A stretch of 64,000 nucleotides of DNA. Source: Duganella radicis. Lineage in GTDB: Bacteria > Pseudomonadota > Gammaproteobacteria > Burkholderiales > Burkholderiaceae_D. Position numbers and translations under genes: made by a program. Shown piece after piece: positions 25,887 through 34,086 of this stretch. Under the pieces are notes generated by a model. That model searched no databases and was not told the origin of the DNA. It was given only the letters and a program-made list of their open reading frames with translations. Location: NCBI RefSeq assembly GCF_009720825.1, contig NZ_WNKY01000010.1:102392-166391 (forward strand), in the 5' to 3' direction. How positions within the stretch are numbered: the stretch's first letter is position 1; the number at the start of each line of letters is the position of its first letter.

Positions 25887-28424
25887 AGCCAGCTGCGAAG
25901 TGCCGCCTGCCGGTTCGCCGTGCAGGCTGACGATAGGTGGCAGGCTGGCGGCAGCCTGCCACACGGCCGCCTTGTCAAAACTGGCGACCCATGACAACAC
26001 CTCATCGGCCGGCATCGGCCGCGCAATGCCGTAGCCCTGGGCCAGATCGCAGCCAAGGCGCATCAGCATGGCGCCGTGTTCGATGGTCTCCACGCCCTCC
26101 GCAATCACGCCCAGGCCGAACGAGCGCGCCAGTCCGATCACCGCGCTGACCAGATGCAGGTCATCACGGTCCACCAGCATATTGCGCACGAAGCTCTGGT
26201 CGATCTTCAGCATATCGGCCGGTAGCCGCTTCAGGTACGACATGGACGAATAGCCGGTGCCGAAATCGTCCAGCGCAAAGCTGATGCCCAGCGCCTGGCA
26301 ATCGAGCATGATGCTGCGCACATGTGCGATGTCGCTCAGCGCCGACGATTCCAGTATCTCCAGCTCCAGCATATGCGGCGGCACGTCCGGATACTCGGCC
26401 AGTATCGCCGTCAGCCGCTCGACGAAATCGTGGCGCTGGAAATGGCGCGCGGCGATATTCACGCTGATCACCCAGTTGGCGTCAAACACGCGCCACGATT
26501 GCAGCTGGCGCAGCGCCTCGCGCAGCACCCATTCGCCGATATCGATGATCACATCGCTGTGCTCCACGATCGGCAGGAACTCGCCCGGGCCGATGATGCC
26601 GCGTTGCGGATGCGCCCAGCGCAGCAGCGCCTCCATGCCGATGATGCGGCCCTTGCGCATGTCCAGCTTGGGCTGGTAGTACAGCGCCAGTTCGTTGGCG
26701 CGCACCGCCGCCCGCACCTCGGTGCGGCGGTTGTAATGCGTGCGCACCTGCTCGTCCAGGTCCGCGTCGAAGAAGTGATAGCGGTTGCGGCCCGTGATCT
26801 TGGCCTGGTACAGCGCCTGGTCGGCGTGGCGCAGCAGGCTGTCGGCGCTGATGTCGTTGCCGGTATAAACCGCGATGCCGGCGCTGGCCGACATGCTGAC
26901 CGCCTCGCCCTCGCACACGTAATCGCGCGCCAGCGCCGCCAGCAGCTTGCTCATGGCATGATCGATGGCGCCGCGGTCGTACAGCTCGGGCAGCAGCAGC
27001 ACGAATTCATCGCCGCCCAGGCGCGCCACGTAATGACGCTGACCGGCGAAGTCGTGCAGGCGGCTGGCGGCCTGCTTGAGTATCTCGTCGCCCACCACCT
27101 GGCCCAGCGACTGATTCACATGCTGGAAGTGATCGAGGTCGAACAGGCACACGGCCAGCAGGTGGCCATGCTCGCGCGCGCGCTGTACTTCCTGCTCGAA
27201 GCGCTGCGCCAGCGCGCTGCGGTTGGGCAGTCCGGTCAGAATATCGTGATTGCTCTGCCAGGAAATCTGCTGCATCAGCTGGCGGCGCTCGGTCACATCG
27301 CGGAACACCAGCACCGCGCCTTGCACCTCGCCCTCGCGCGTGCGGATGGCGTTGGCGGTGTATTCAACGGTGCAGGTCTGGCCCATCCGGCTGCGCAGGC
27401 TTTGGTTGCCAACCTTGACCACCTCGCCCCCGGCGGTAACCGCCCGCATGGATTTCAGCAGCGAGTGCTGGCCGAAGTTATTCGCCAGGATGAACACCTG
27501 ATGCAGCTCCATGCCGCGCGCGCGCGACTCGTGCCAGCCGGTCAGTTGCTGCGCCACGTCGTTGATGGTTTCGATGCGTCCGGTCAGGTCGGTGGTGATG
27601 ACGGCATCGCCGATGGAGGCCAGCGTCACCTCGATGCGGTCCTTCTCCGCTTGCAGCTGCTGTTGCGCCAGCAAGGTGCGGGTCAGCTGCGCGCTCAGGT
27701 CATTCTGGCTTTGCTGGAGCTTGTGCACCAGCGCCTGCACGCGTTGCGCCATGTTGTTGAAGGTACTGGCCAGCATGCGTCCCTCCAGCGTGCCGCGCAC
27801 CGGCAGGCGCACCGCATGGTCGCCGTTCTGGAAGCGGTTGGTGGCCTCGGCCAGGCGGCGCAGCATGCGCTTGTTGGCGAAGATGATAATCCCCAGCAGC
27901 GTGTAGATGATGGTGACGTTGAGCGCCGAGATCAGCGCCTGCTGGTGCACGCTGCGCCACACCTGCGCCAGCGGCAGCACCGGCTCGAAGCTGAGCACCA
28001 GCGTGGCGCTGCCGATATCCACGGTGCGGTTGAAGCTTTCGATATGGCTGAAGCGCGGGAACCAGCCGGGATAAGGCGGCGTCGCGCGCGTGGTGCGCAG
28101 CGCCTCCAGATGGCCGCCGGCGTAATCGAGCCGCGCGGCCGACAGGTCGGCGTTCAGCAGCAGGGCAGAGGACAGGGTGGCGTCGATGCTGCCGCGATCC
28201 GGCGTGGCCAGGGCCGGTTGCAGGGTCTTGCGCAAATGCGTGGCCAGTTCGCCGGCGTCTTTCAGGTAGCGCGCCTGGGCGTAGCTGGTTTCGGATGCCA
28301 GCATCAGGTGATAGCGCACTCCCACCACCACCGCGATGATCACGAAGATAGGCAGGAACAGCCGCGAATACATCCCCATTCGCAGCCAGGGCCCCACTAT
28401 TTTTCCTAACAAGGACATAGGCAA
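25878..28424 (-). CDS. Membrane-bound PAS-GGDEF-EAL cyclic-di-GMP regulator
   Basis: The 848-residue protein makes and/or breaks down cyclic di-GMP in response to a periplasmic cue. Visible order: TM1 near 20-37, a periplasmic sensor region to about 165, TM2 near 168-186, HAMP and a coiled-coil, PAS near 262-380, GGDEF near 385-550 with intact LGGDEF at about 467, and EAL near 565-815 with intact MEALLRW, ELEILE, DDFGTGYSS and EGVET motifs. Both catalytic motifs are complete, so a bifunctional enzyme is possible. The RxxD product-inhibition site normally five residues before GGDEF is absent (RHYVARLGGDEF). It is transcribed alone, overlapping glcF by 9 bp at the 3' end. Confidence 0.93.
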   Translation of the reverse strand: MPMSLLGKIVGPWLRMGMYSRLFLPIFVIIAVVVGVRYHLMLASETSYAQARYLKDAGELATHLRKTLQPALATPDRGSIDATLSSALLLNADLSAARLDYAGGHLEALRTTRATPPYPGWFPRFSHIESFNRTVDIGSATLVLSFEPVLPLAQVWRSVHQQALISALNVTIIYTLLGIIIFANKRMLRRLAEATNRFQNGDHAVRLPVRGTLEGRMLASTFNNMAQRVQALVHKLQQSQNDLSAQLTRTLLAQQQLQAEKDRIEVTLASIGDAVITTDLTGRIETINDVAQQLTGWHESRARGMELHQVFILANNFGQHSLLKSMRAVTAGGEVVKVGNQSLRSRMGQTCTVEYTANAIRTREGEVQGAVLVFRDVTERRQLMQQISWQSNHDILTGLPNRSALAQRFEQEVQRAREHGHLLAVCLFDLDHFQHVNQSLGQVVGDEILKQAASRLHDFAGQRHYVARLGGDEFVLLLPELYDRGAIDHAMSKLLAALARDYVCEGEAVSMSASAGIAVYTGNDISADSLLRHADQALYQAKITGRNRYHFFDADLDEQVRTHYNRRTEVRAAVRANELALYYQPKLDMRKGRIIGMEALLRWAHPQRGIIGPGEFLPIVEHSDVIIDIGEWVLREALRQLQSWRVFDANWVISVNIAARHFQRHDFVERLTAILAEYPDVPPHMLELEILESSALSDIAHVRSIMLDCQALGISFALDDFGTGYSSMSYLKRLPADMLKIDQSFVRNMLVDRDDLHLVSAVIGLARSFGLGVIAEGVETIEHGAMLMRLGCDLAQGYGIARPMPADEVLSWVASFDKAAVWQAAASLPPIVSLHGEPAGGTSQLALI

Positions 28425-28537
28425 CTGAGATGATCGGAACCAAAGCCCATTATTACTTAAAAGTTAAACTTCATGATGTTTTTTCGGAAAACGTTTTCGA
28501 TATTTTTCCTATTGTCATGGACATATTGTTGCGGCAT

Positions 28538-29023
28538 TTATTCAGCCAGCAGCTTTTCAATGTCCGCAATCAGTTCCGCCGGCTTGGTGGTGGGGGCGTA
28601 GCGGTCGTAGACGGTGCCGTCCTTGCGGATCAGGAACTTGGTGAAGTTCCACTTGATGCCCTCGGTGCCGAGGATGCCGGGCGCATCTTTCTTGAGTTTC
28701 TGGAACAGCGGGTGGGCGTGCTCGCCGTTGACATCGATTTTGGCGAACAGCGGGAAGCTGACGCCATAGTTCTTTTCGCAGAAGGCGCCGATCTCGTCGG
28801 CATTGCCCGGTTCCTGCGCGCCGAACTGATTGCAGGGGAAGCCCAGCACTTCCACGCCGCGCTCCTTGAACTGCTGGTACACCTGCTCCAGGCCCTGGTA
28901 CTGCGGCGTGAAGCCGCACTTGCTGGCGGTGTTGACGATCAACAGCACCTTGCCCTTGTACTGGCTCAGGTTGACGGGCTGGCCGGACAGGCTGTCGGCG
29001 GAAAGGTCGAAAATCGTGCTCAT
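28538..29023 (-). CDS. Glutathione peroxidase (cysteine type)
   Basis: This small thiol peroxidase reduces hydrogen peroxide and organic hydroperoxides. The 161-residue product has the peroxidatic Cys in NTASKCGFTPQYQGLE (about 31-46), FPCNQFGAQEPG (about 63-74) and KWNFTKFLI (about 128-136), the usual catalytic Cys/Gln/Trp/Asn set. The active residue is a TGC Cys codon, not TGA/selenocysteine. Its start overlaps the pilU stop by one base (TAATG), so it may be translated from the pilU mRNA. Most bacterial members use thioredoxin rather than glutathione. Confidence 0.93.
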   Translation of the reverse strand: MSTIFDLSADSLSGQPVNLSQYKGKVLLIVNTASKCGFTPQYQGLEQVYQQFKERGVEVLGFPCNQFGAQEPGNADEIGAFCEKNYGVSFPLFAKIDVNGEHAHPLFQKLKKDAPGILGTEGIKWNFTKFLIRKDGTVYDRYAPTTKPAELIADIEKLLAE

Positions 29024-30159
29024 TAAACGATCCCCAAATGTTCGGTGCCGGCCGACAGGTCGCGGTTTTTCGCGGCCTTGCCTTCCAGCTTGATCGCCAG
29101 GCGCAGATCGTTGACGGAATCAGCGTTGCGCAGGGCGTCTTCGTAAGTGATGAGGTCGGCTTCGTGCAGGTCGAACAGCGACTGGTCGAAGGTCTGCATG
29201 CCGAGCTCGCGGGATTTCTTCATCAGCTCCTTGATCTCGTGCACCTGGCCCTTGAAGATCAGGTCGGAAATCAGCGGCGAGTTCAGCATGATCTCGATGG
29301 CGACCGCGCGGCCCTTGGATTCCTTCTTCGGAATCAGGCGCTGCGAAATCATGCCTTTCAAATTGAGCGACAAGTCCATCAGCAGCTGTTGGCGGCGCTC
29401 CTCGGGGAAGAAGTTGATGATGCGGTCGAGCGCCTGGTTGGAACTGTTGGCGTGCAGCGTGGCCAGGCACAGGTGGCCGGTTTCGGCGAAGGCGATGGCG
29501 TGGTCCATGGTCTCGCGGTCGCGGATCTCGCCGATCTGAATCACGTCGGGCGCCTGGCGCAGAGTGTTTTTCAGCGCCACTTCCCAGTCGTCGGTATCGA
29601 CGCCCACTTCGCGCTGGGTGACGATGCAGTTCCTGTGCGGGTGAACGTATTCGACCGGATCTTCAATCGTGATGATGTGGCCGTAGCTGTTTTCATTGCG
29701 GTAGCCGAGCATGGCGGCCAGCGTGGTCGACTTGCCGGAGCCGGTGGCGCCGACCATGATCACCAGGCCGCGCTTGGACATCACCACCTCCTTGAGCACC
29801 TCGGGCAGGCCGAGGTCTTCCAGTTTCGGGATTTCCGAGGTGATGGTCCGCAGCACCATGCCGACCGAGCTCATCTGCACAAAGGCGGAGACGCGGAAAC
29901 GGCCGATATCGCCGGGGCTGATGGCGAAATTGGCTTCCTTGGTCAGCTCGAAATTGGCGGCCTGCTTATCGTTCATGATGGAGCGGGCCAGGTCCAGCGT
30001 GTGGGCCGAGGTCAGCACCTGCGAGGACACCGGCGTCATCTTGCCATCGATCTTGATGGCGGGCGGGAAGCCGGCGGTGATGAACAAGTCCGAACCCTTC
30101 TTCGCCAGCATCAGGCGCAGCAGGTCGAACATGAATTTGGAGGCCTGGTCGCGTTCCAT
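29023..30159 (-). CDS. pilU: Type IV pilus retraction-associated ATPase PilU
   Basis: PilU assists PilT in pilus depolymerisation. The 378-residue protein has an N-terminal PAS-like domain (KKGSDLFITAGFPPAIKIDG), Walker A VGATGSGKST near 130, the Asp box ITIEDPVEYVHPHRN, Walker B GEIRDRETM and the His box TGHLCLATLHANS. Similarity of the C-terminus to the third ATPase at 38.3 kb, and the position after pilT, favour PilU. The start ATG at 30159 follows AAGGA by six bases; the frame also permits a TTG at 30165. It lies downstream of pilT, but a repeat element of about 140 bp separates the two. Confidence 0.93.
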   Translation of the reverse strand: MERDQASKFMFDLLRLMLAKKGSDLFITAGFPPAIKIDGKMTPVSSQVLTSAHTLDLARSIMNDKQAANFELTKEANFAISPGDIGRFRVSAFVQMSSVGMVLRTITSEIPKLEDLGLPEVLKEVVMSKRGLVIMVGATGSGKSTTLAAMLGYRNENSYGHIITIEDPVEYVHPHRNCIVTQREVGVDTDDWEVALKNTLRQAPDVIQIGEIRDRETMDHAIAFAETGHLCLATLHANSSNQALDRIINFFPEERRQQLLMDLSLNLKGMISQRLIPKKESKGRAVAIEIMLNSPLISDLIFKGQVHEIKELMKKSRELGMQTFDQSLFDLHEADLITYEDALRNADSVNDLRLAIKLEGKAAKNRDLSAGTEHLGIV

Positions 30160-30169
30160 GATCAATCCT

Positions 30170-30315
30170 TAAATTCGGGGTCATAAATTCGGGGTCAGGT
30201 CCTCCATTTCTACACGGCCTCTGCGGTAGCGCTGCTAGCGCAGAGGCCGTGTAGAAATGGAGGACCTGACCCCGGAGTTTAGCCGAAATGGAGGACCTGA
30301 CCCCGGAGTTTAGCC
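30170..30315. repeat. REP-like palindromic repeat element between pilT and pilU
   Basis: The core is a perfect 35-bp inverted repeat (30191-30225 with 30239-30273) beginning GGGGTCAGGTCC, with a short inner stem TAGC/GCTA in the loop. To its left is a tandem copy of the 14-mer TAAATTCGGGGTCA (30170-30183 and 30184-30197). To its right is a tandem 31-bp direct repeat (30254-30284 and 30285-30315) whose last copy contains the pilT stop codon. The 58.2 kb element shares the outer arm of about 26 bp. The structure resembles REP/BIME elements mobilised by RAYT transposases; no such gene is in the window. Confidence 0.85.
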
Positions 30316-31353
30316 GGGGAAGTTTTCCGGCGTCTTGGCGGCGCTGCGGGCGGCGGCGCTGCTGATGATGTTGCGGCGGACCAGGTCGGTCAGGTTCTGG
30401 TCCAGTGTCTGCATGCCCACGCCGCTGCCGGTCTGGATCGCCGAGTACATCTGCGCCACTTTCGCTTCGCGGATCAGGTTGCGGATGGCCGGCGTCGCCA
30501 CCATGATTTCGTGCGCCGCCACGCGGCCGGCGCCGTCCTTGGTCTTCAGCAGCGTCTGCGAGATCACGGCCTGCAACGATTCCGACAGCATGGCGCGCAC
30601 CATTTCCTTTTCATCGGCCGGGAACACGTCGACAATACGGTCGATGGTTTTCGCCGCCGACGAGGTGTGCAGGGTGCCGAACACCAGGTGGCCGGTCTCC
30701 GCCGCCGACAGCGCCAGGCGGATGGTTTCCAGGTCGCGCAGCTCGCCCACCAGGATCGCATCCGGGTCTTCGCGCAGCGCCGAACGCAGCGCGTTGTTGA
30801 ACGACAGCGTGTGCGGCCCCACCTCGCGCTGGTTGATCAGGCATTTCTTGGACTCATGCACGAACTCGATCGGGTCCTCGATCGTCAGGATGTGGCCGTA
30901 CTCGTTTTCGTTGAGGTGGTTGATCATGGCCGCCAGCGTGGTCGATTTGCCGGAACCGGTCGGCCCCGTCACCAGCACCAGCCCGCGCGGTTTCAGCGCA
31001 AATTCGGCAAACATCTTGGGCGCGTTCAGGTCTTCCAGGCTGAGGATCTTGGATGGAATGGTCCGCAACACCGCCGACGCGCCGCGCTCCTGGTTGTAGG
31101 CGTTGACGCGGAAACGCGCCAGCCCCGGGATCGCGAACGAGAAGTCGATCTCCAGCATTTCCTCGTACACCTTGCGCTGGCCGTCGTTCATGATGTCATA
31201 GATCATGCCGTGCACGTCCTTGTGCTCCAGCGGCGGCAGGTTGATGCGGCGCACGTCGCCGTGCACCCGTATCATCGGCGGCAGGCCGGCCGACAGGTGC
31301 AGGTCCGAGGCCTTGTTCTTGACAGAGAATGCGAGTAGTTCGGAGATGTCCAT
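30310..31353 (-). CDS. pilT: Type IV pilus retraction ATPase PilT
   Basis: PilT is the hexameric motor that powers pilus retraction and twitching motility. The 347 residues begin MDISELLAFSVKNKASDLHL, the standard PilT N-terminus, and carry Walker A TGPTGSGKST near 133, ILTIEDPIEFVHESKK, Walker B VGELRDLETIRLAL, the His box TGHLVFGTLHTSSA and the retraction signature VAAHEIMVATPAIRNLIRE. AGGGA lies six to seven bases before the ATG. Its stop codon falls within the last unit of the downstream repeat, so the 3' end may have been reshaped by the insertion. yggS is divergent upstream. Confidence 0.95.
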   Translation of the reverse strand: MDISELLAFSVKNKASDLHLSAGLPPMIRVHGDVRRINLPPLEHKDVHGMIYDIMNDGQRKVYEEMLEIDFSFAIPGLARFRVNAYNQERGASAVLRTIPSKILSLEDLNAPKMFAEFALKPRGLVLVTGPTGSGKSTTLAAMINHLNENEYGHILTIEDPIEFVHESKKCLINQREVGPHTLSFNNALRSALREDPDAILVGELRDLETIRLALSAAETGHLVFGTLHTSSAAKTIDRIVDVFPADEKEMVRAMLSESLQAVISQTLLKTKDGAGRVAAHEIMVATPAIRNLIREAKVAQMYSAIQTGSGVGMQTLDQNLTDLVRRNIISSAAARSAAKTPENFPG

Positions 31354-31413
31354 TTATAATCCCTGCTGAATATTGCCCGAGTGGCCAGTTTTAACGCTTT
31401 TGACTCGATGATT

Positions 31414-32118
31414 ATGTCCCCGATCCGCCAAAACTTGCAAGCAATCACCGCGACAATTGTTGCCTCAGCCCAAGAATCGGGCCGGCAGCCGGACGCGGTG
31501 CGGTTGCTGGCCGTGTCCAAGACCTTTGGCCCGGAGGCCGTGCAGGAGGCCGTGGCGGCCGGCCAGCGCGCCTTCGGCGAAAATTATTTGCAGGAGGGGC
31601 TGGATAAAATCCGTGCACTGAATGATGCCGGCGCGCCGGCGCTGGAGTGGCATTTCATCGGTCCGATCCAGAGCAACAAGACGCGCCCGATCGCGGAGAA
31701 CTTCGCCTGGGTGCACACGGTCGAGCGCGAGAAGATCGCGGCGCGGCTGTCCGAGCAGCGGCCGGCCGGCTTGCCGCCGTTGCAGATTTGTTTGCAGGTG
31801 AATATCAGCGGCGAGGCCAGCAAGAGCGGTGTCGCCCCGGAGCAGGTGGCGGCGCTGGCCCACAAGGTCGCCGCGTTGCCGAATCTGACCTTGCGCGGCT
31901 TGATGGCGATCCCCGAGCCGGCCGTGGAATTTGAGCAGCAGCGCGCGGCCTTCGCCCGCCTGCGCGCTTTGTACGAGCAACTGCGGGCCGACGGGCTGGC
32001 GCTCGATACGCTGTCGATGGGCATGTCGGCCGACATGCGGGCGGCGATCTTCGAAGGCGCAACCATGGTGCGCGTCGGCAGCGCGATTTTTGGCGCACGA
32101 AATTACAACAAGGCTTGA
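31414..32118 (+). CDS. yggS: PLP homeostasis protein, YggS/PROSC family
   Basis: The family binds pyridoxal phosphate and balances B6 vitamers and amino-acid pools. The product of about 234 residues has the PLP-lysine region LLAVSKTFGPEAVQEAVAAG near 31-50, the FGENYLQEGLDKI block, HFIGPIQSNKTRPI near 89-102 and the C-terminal SMGMSADMRAAIFEGATMVR near 204-223. The start is uncertain: ATG at 31414 is preferred by comparison with family N-termini, while ATG 31408 and GTG 31381 are in frame. It lies 3 bp upstream of proC, a common pairing. Confidence 0.92.
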   Translation: MSPIRQNLQAITATIVASAQESGRQPDAVRLLAVSKTFGPEAVQEAVAAGQRAFGENYLQEGLDKIRALNDAGAPALEWHFIGPIQSNKTRPIAENFAWVHTVEREKIAARLSEQRPAGLPPLQICLQVNISGEASKSGVAPEQVAALAHKVAALPNLTLRGLMAIPEPAVEFEQQRAAFARLRALYEQLRADGLALDTLSMGMSADMRAAIFEGATMVRVGSAIFGARNYNKA

Positions 32119-32121
32119 GAC

Positions 32122-32946
32122 ATGAAAATTGCATTTATCGGCGGCGGCAATATGGCCGCCGCCTTGATCGCGGGACTGGCGGATAAGTTGACGGCTGGCG
32201 CCAACATCCACGTGGTCGATCCCAACGTGGACGCGCTGGCGCGCCTGCGCCTGCAGTACGGCGTGGCCACCGCGCCGGCGGCCGACGCGGCCGTGTCGGC
32301 CGCCGATGTGATCGTGCTGGCGGTGAAGCCGCAAAGCATGCGCGAAGTGACGGCGCAGCTGCTGCCGCTGATCGATCAGCGCAAGCAGCCGCTGGTGATT
32401 TCGATCGCCGCCGGCATCCGCAGCGCCGATCTGTCGCGCTGGCTGGGCGGCTATGGCGCCATCGTGCGCTGCATGCCGAACACGCCGGCGCTGATCGGCA
32501 AAGGCATCACCGGCATGGCGGCCACCGCGGGCGTCAGCGCGGCGCAGGTCAAGGCGGCGGACGATATCCTGCGCGCCGTCGGTCCGACCGTGTGGCTGGA
32601 CGATGAATCGAAAATTGACGCGGTGACGGCGGTATCCGGCAGCGGCCCGGCCTATGTGTTTTACTTCATCGAAGCGATGCAGCAGGCGGCAGAAGAAATG
32701 GGCCTGACGGCCGAGCAAGGCAAGCAGCTGGCGCTGGCGACCATGGCCGGCGCGACGCAGCTGGCCGAGCAGTCGAACGAGGCTGTGCCGGTGCTGCGCG
32801 AGCGCGTCACCTCGAAAGGCGGCACCACCTACGCCGCGCTGACCAGCATGGAAAACAGCGGCGTCAAGGCTGCCATCATCACCGCCATGAAGGCGGCCGC
32901 CGCGCGCGGCAAGGCGCTCGGCGACGAGCTCGGCGCCGCAAGCTAG
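32122..32946 (+). CDS. proC: Pyrroline-5-carboxylate reductase
   Basis: ProC catalyses the last step of proline synthesis, NAD(P)H-dependent reduction of pyrroline-5-carboxylate. The 274-residue product has the Rossmann start MKIAFIGGGNMAAALIAGL, the block VRCMPNTPALIGKGITGMAA near 115-134 and the C-terminal signature region AVSGSGPAYVFYFIEAMQQA near 170, with ERVTSKGGTT near 230. It follows yggS by 3 bp and faces the convergent cytochrome gene, whose stop abuts the proC stop. Confidence 0.95.
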   Translation: MKIAFIGGGNMAAALIAGLADKLTAGANIHVVDPNVDALARLRLQYGVATAPAADAAVSAADVIVLAVKPQSMREVTAQLLPLIDQRKQPLVISIAAGIRSADLSRWLGGYGAIVRCMPNTPALIGKGITGMAATAGVSAAQVKAADDILRAVGPTVWLDDESKIDAVTAVSGSGPAYVFYFIEAMQQAAEEMGLTAEQGKQLALATMAGATQLAEQSNEAVPVLRERVTSKGGTTYAALTSMENSGVKAAIITAMKAAAARGKALGDELGAAS

Positions 32947-34086
32947 CTAGGTCTTGCTGTCGCAGCCTTGTTTCATGGCTGCGATCCATGCGCGGATCAG
33001 GGCCACGCCTTCCTGGTGGACGGAGTTGCGCCCCAGTTCCGGCATCATCACGCCCGGCTCGGCGGAATTCAGGCGGTACAGCATGATGGAGTCGTCCGGC
33101 AGGCCGGGAGCGATGTCGTGGCTGCGGCCGCCCGTTCCGGCGCCGGCCGCGACCGGCGGCTTGCACAGGCCCAGATGCAGGTCGGCCGGCGCGCCCATTT
33201 GCAGGTGCAGCGCGGTGGTGTTGGCCGCGCCCTTGTCGTTGTGGCAGTGGGCGCAGTTGATGTCGAGGTAGGCACGGGCGCGCGCGTCGATGCTTTGCGT
33301 GTTGTCGCGCCAGTTGGCGTTGTGCGGCGCGGTTGTCGCGGCGCTGGCCGGCAGGCCGCTCAGGTAGCCCACTTTCGCCAGGTATTCCAGCTGGTTGGTG
33401 CTGACGCCTTCATACGTGTAATTGCGGTTCAGATGGCGCGCTTTCGGGCCGATGGGCTGGAACTGGCGCGACTTCACATCGGCCACGTGGCAGGAGGCGC
33501 ACTGGTTCACGTTCGGCACCACGTAGGTCAGCTTGTTGCCGCTGTTGTCTTGGTGGACCACGTCCAGTGCGATCTGGTCGCCGGTGCGTGACAGCACGGC
33601 GTCGGTCTGCCCGGCATTCCACACGTAGGGCAGGGCGATCCAGCCGCCGGCGCGCCTGACCAGCAGGCGCGTTTCGATCAGGCGCACTTTGCTGGTGTCG
33701 AGTTGGTCGCCGTCACCATCGTAGTTGGCCAGCACGGTTTTGCCGTCCGCGCCCTTGGGATAGTAGAAGGTCTTGCTGATGATGGTGCCGACCGGGAAAT
33801 CAAACGTGGTGTCGGCGTTGTAAGCGGCGCTGCTGCCCTTCGGCATCCACACCGTGCGCAGCTTGTGCGCGTAATCCGTGAACAGCGGCGTGTTCAGGTC
33901 GTACGGCACCACATCCTTGTTCAGATTGAGCTTGCCGCTGGCGACCGCCATCAAGTGCCAGTCGCTGAGTTTTTCCGGATTGCCTTCGGCGATGAAGCTG
34001 ACCGGCGCCTGGCTTTGCGTGCACGCCGCGAGGACGAACGCGCACGCCGCCGCCAGCAGCGGACGGGTGACAAATGTAGGCGTCAT
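32947..34086 (-). CDS. SO_2930-type diheme c-type cytochrome lipoprotein
   Basis: From the ATG at 34086 the 379-residue product begins with a lipoprotein-type signal (LLAAACAFVLAACTQ, acylated Cys near residue 20). Two heme c motifs are present: CASCH near 205 and CAHCH near 282. The region EKLSDWHLM...PYDLNTPLFTDYAHK is characteristic of the diheme family described for Shewanella SO_2930. Function is unknown; redox activity at the envelope is inferred. Its ATG overlaps the stop of the beta-helix gene upstream by 4 bp, so the two are co-translated. The longer in-frame start at 34287 overlaps that gene and has no signal. Confidence 0.85.
   Translation of the reverse strand: MTPTFVTRPLLAAACAFVLAACTQSQAPVSFIAEGNPEKLSDWHLMAVASGKLNLNKDVVPYDLNTPLFTDYAHKLRTVWMPKGSSAAYNADTTFDFPVGTIISKTFYYPKGADGKTVLANYDGDGDQLDTSKVRLIETRLLVRRAGGWIALPYVWNAGQTDAVLSRTGDQIALDVVHQDNSGNKLTYVVPNVNQCASCHVADVKSRQFQPIGPKARHLNRNYTYEGVSTNQLEYLAKVGYLSGLPASAATTAPHNANWRDNTQSIDARARAYLDINCAHCHNDKGAANTTALHLQMGAPADLHLGLCKPPVAAGAGTGGRSHDIAPGLPDDSIMLYRLNSAEPGVMMPELGRNSVHQEGVALIRAWIAAMKQGCDSKT

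Noticed and set aside
28900..28930. Selenocysteine in the glutathione peroxidase
   Set aside because: The active-site residue in SKCGFTPQ is an ordinary Cys codon.
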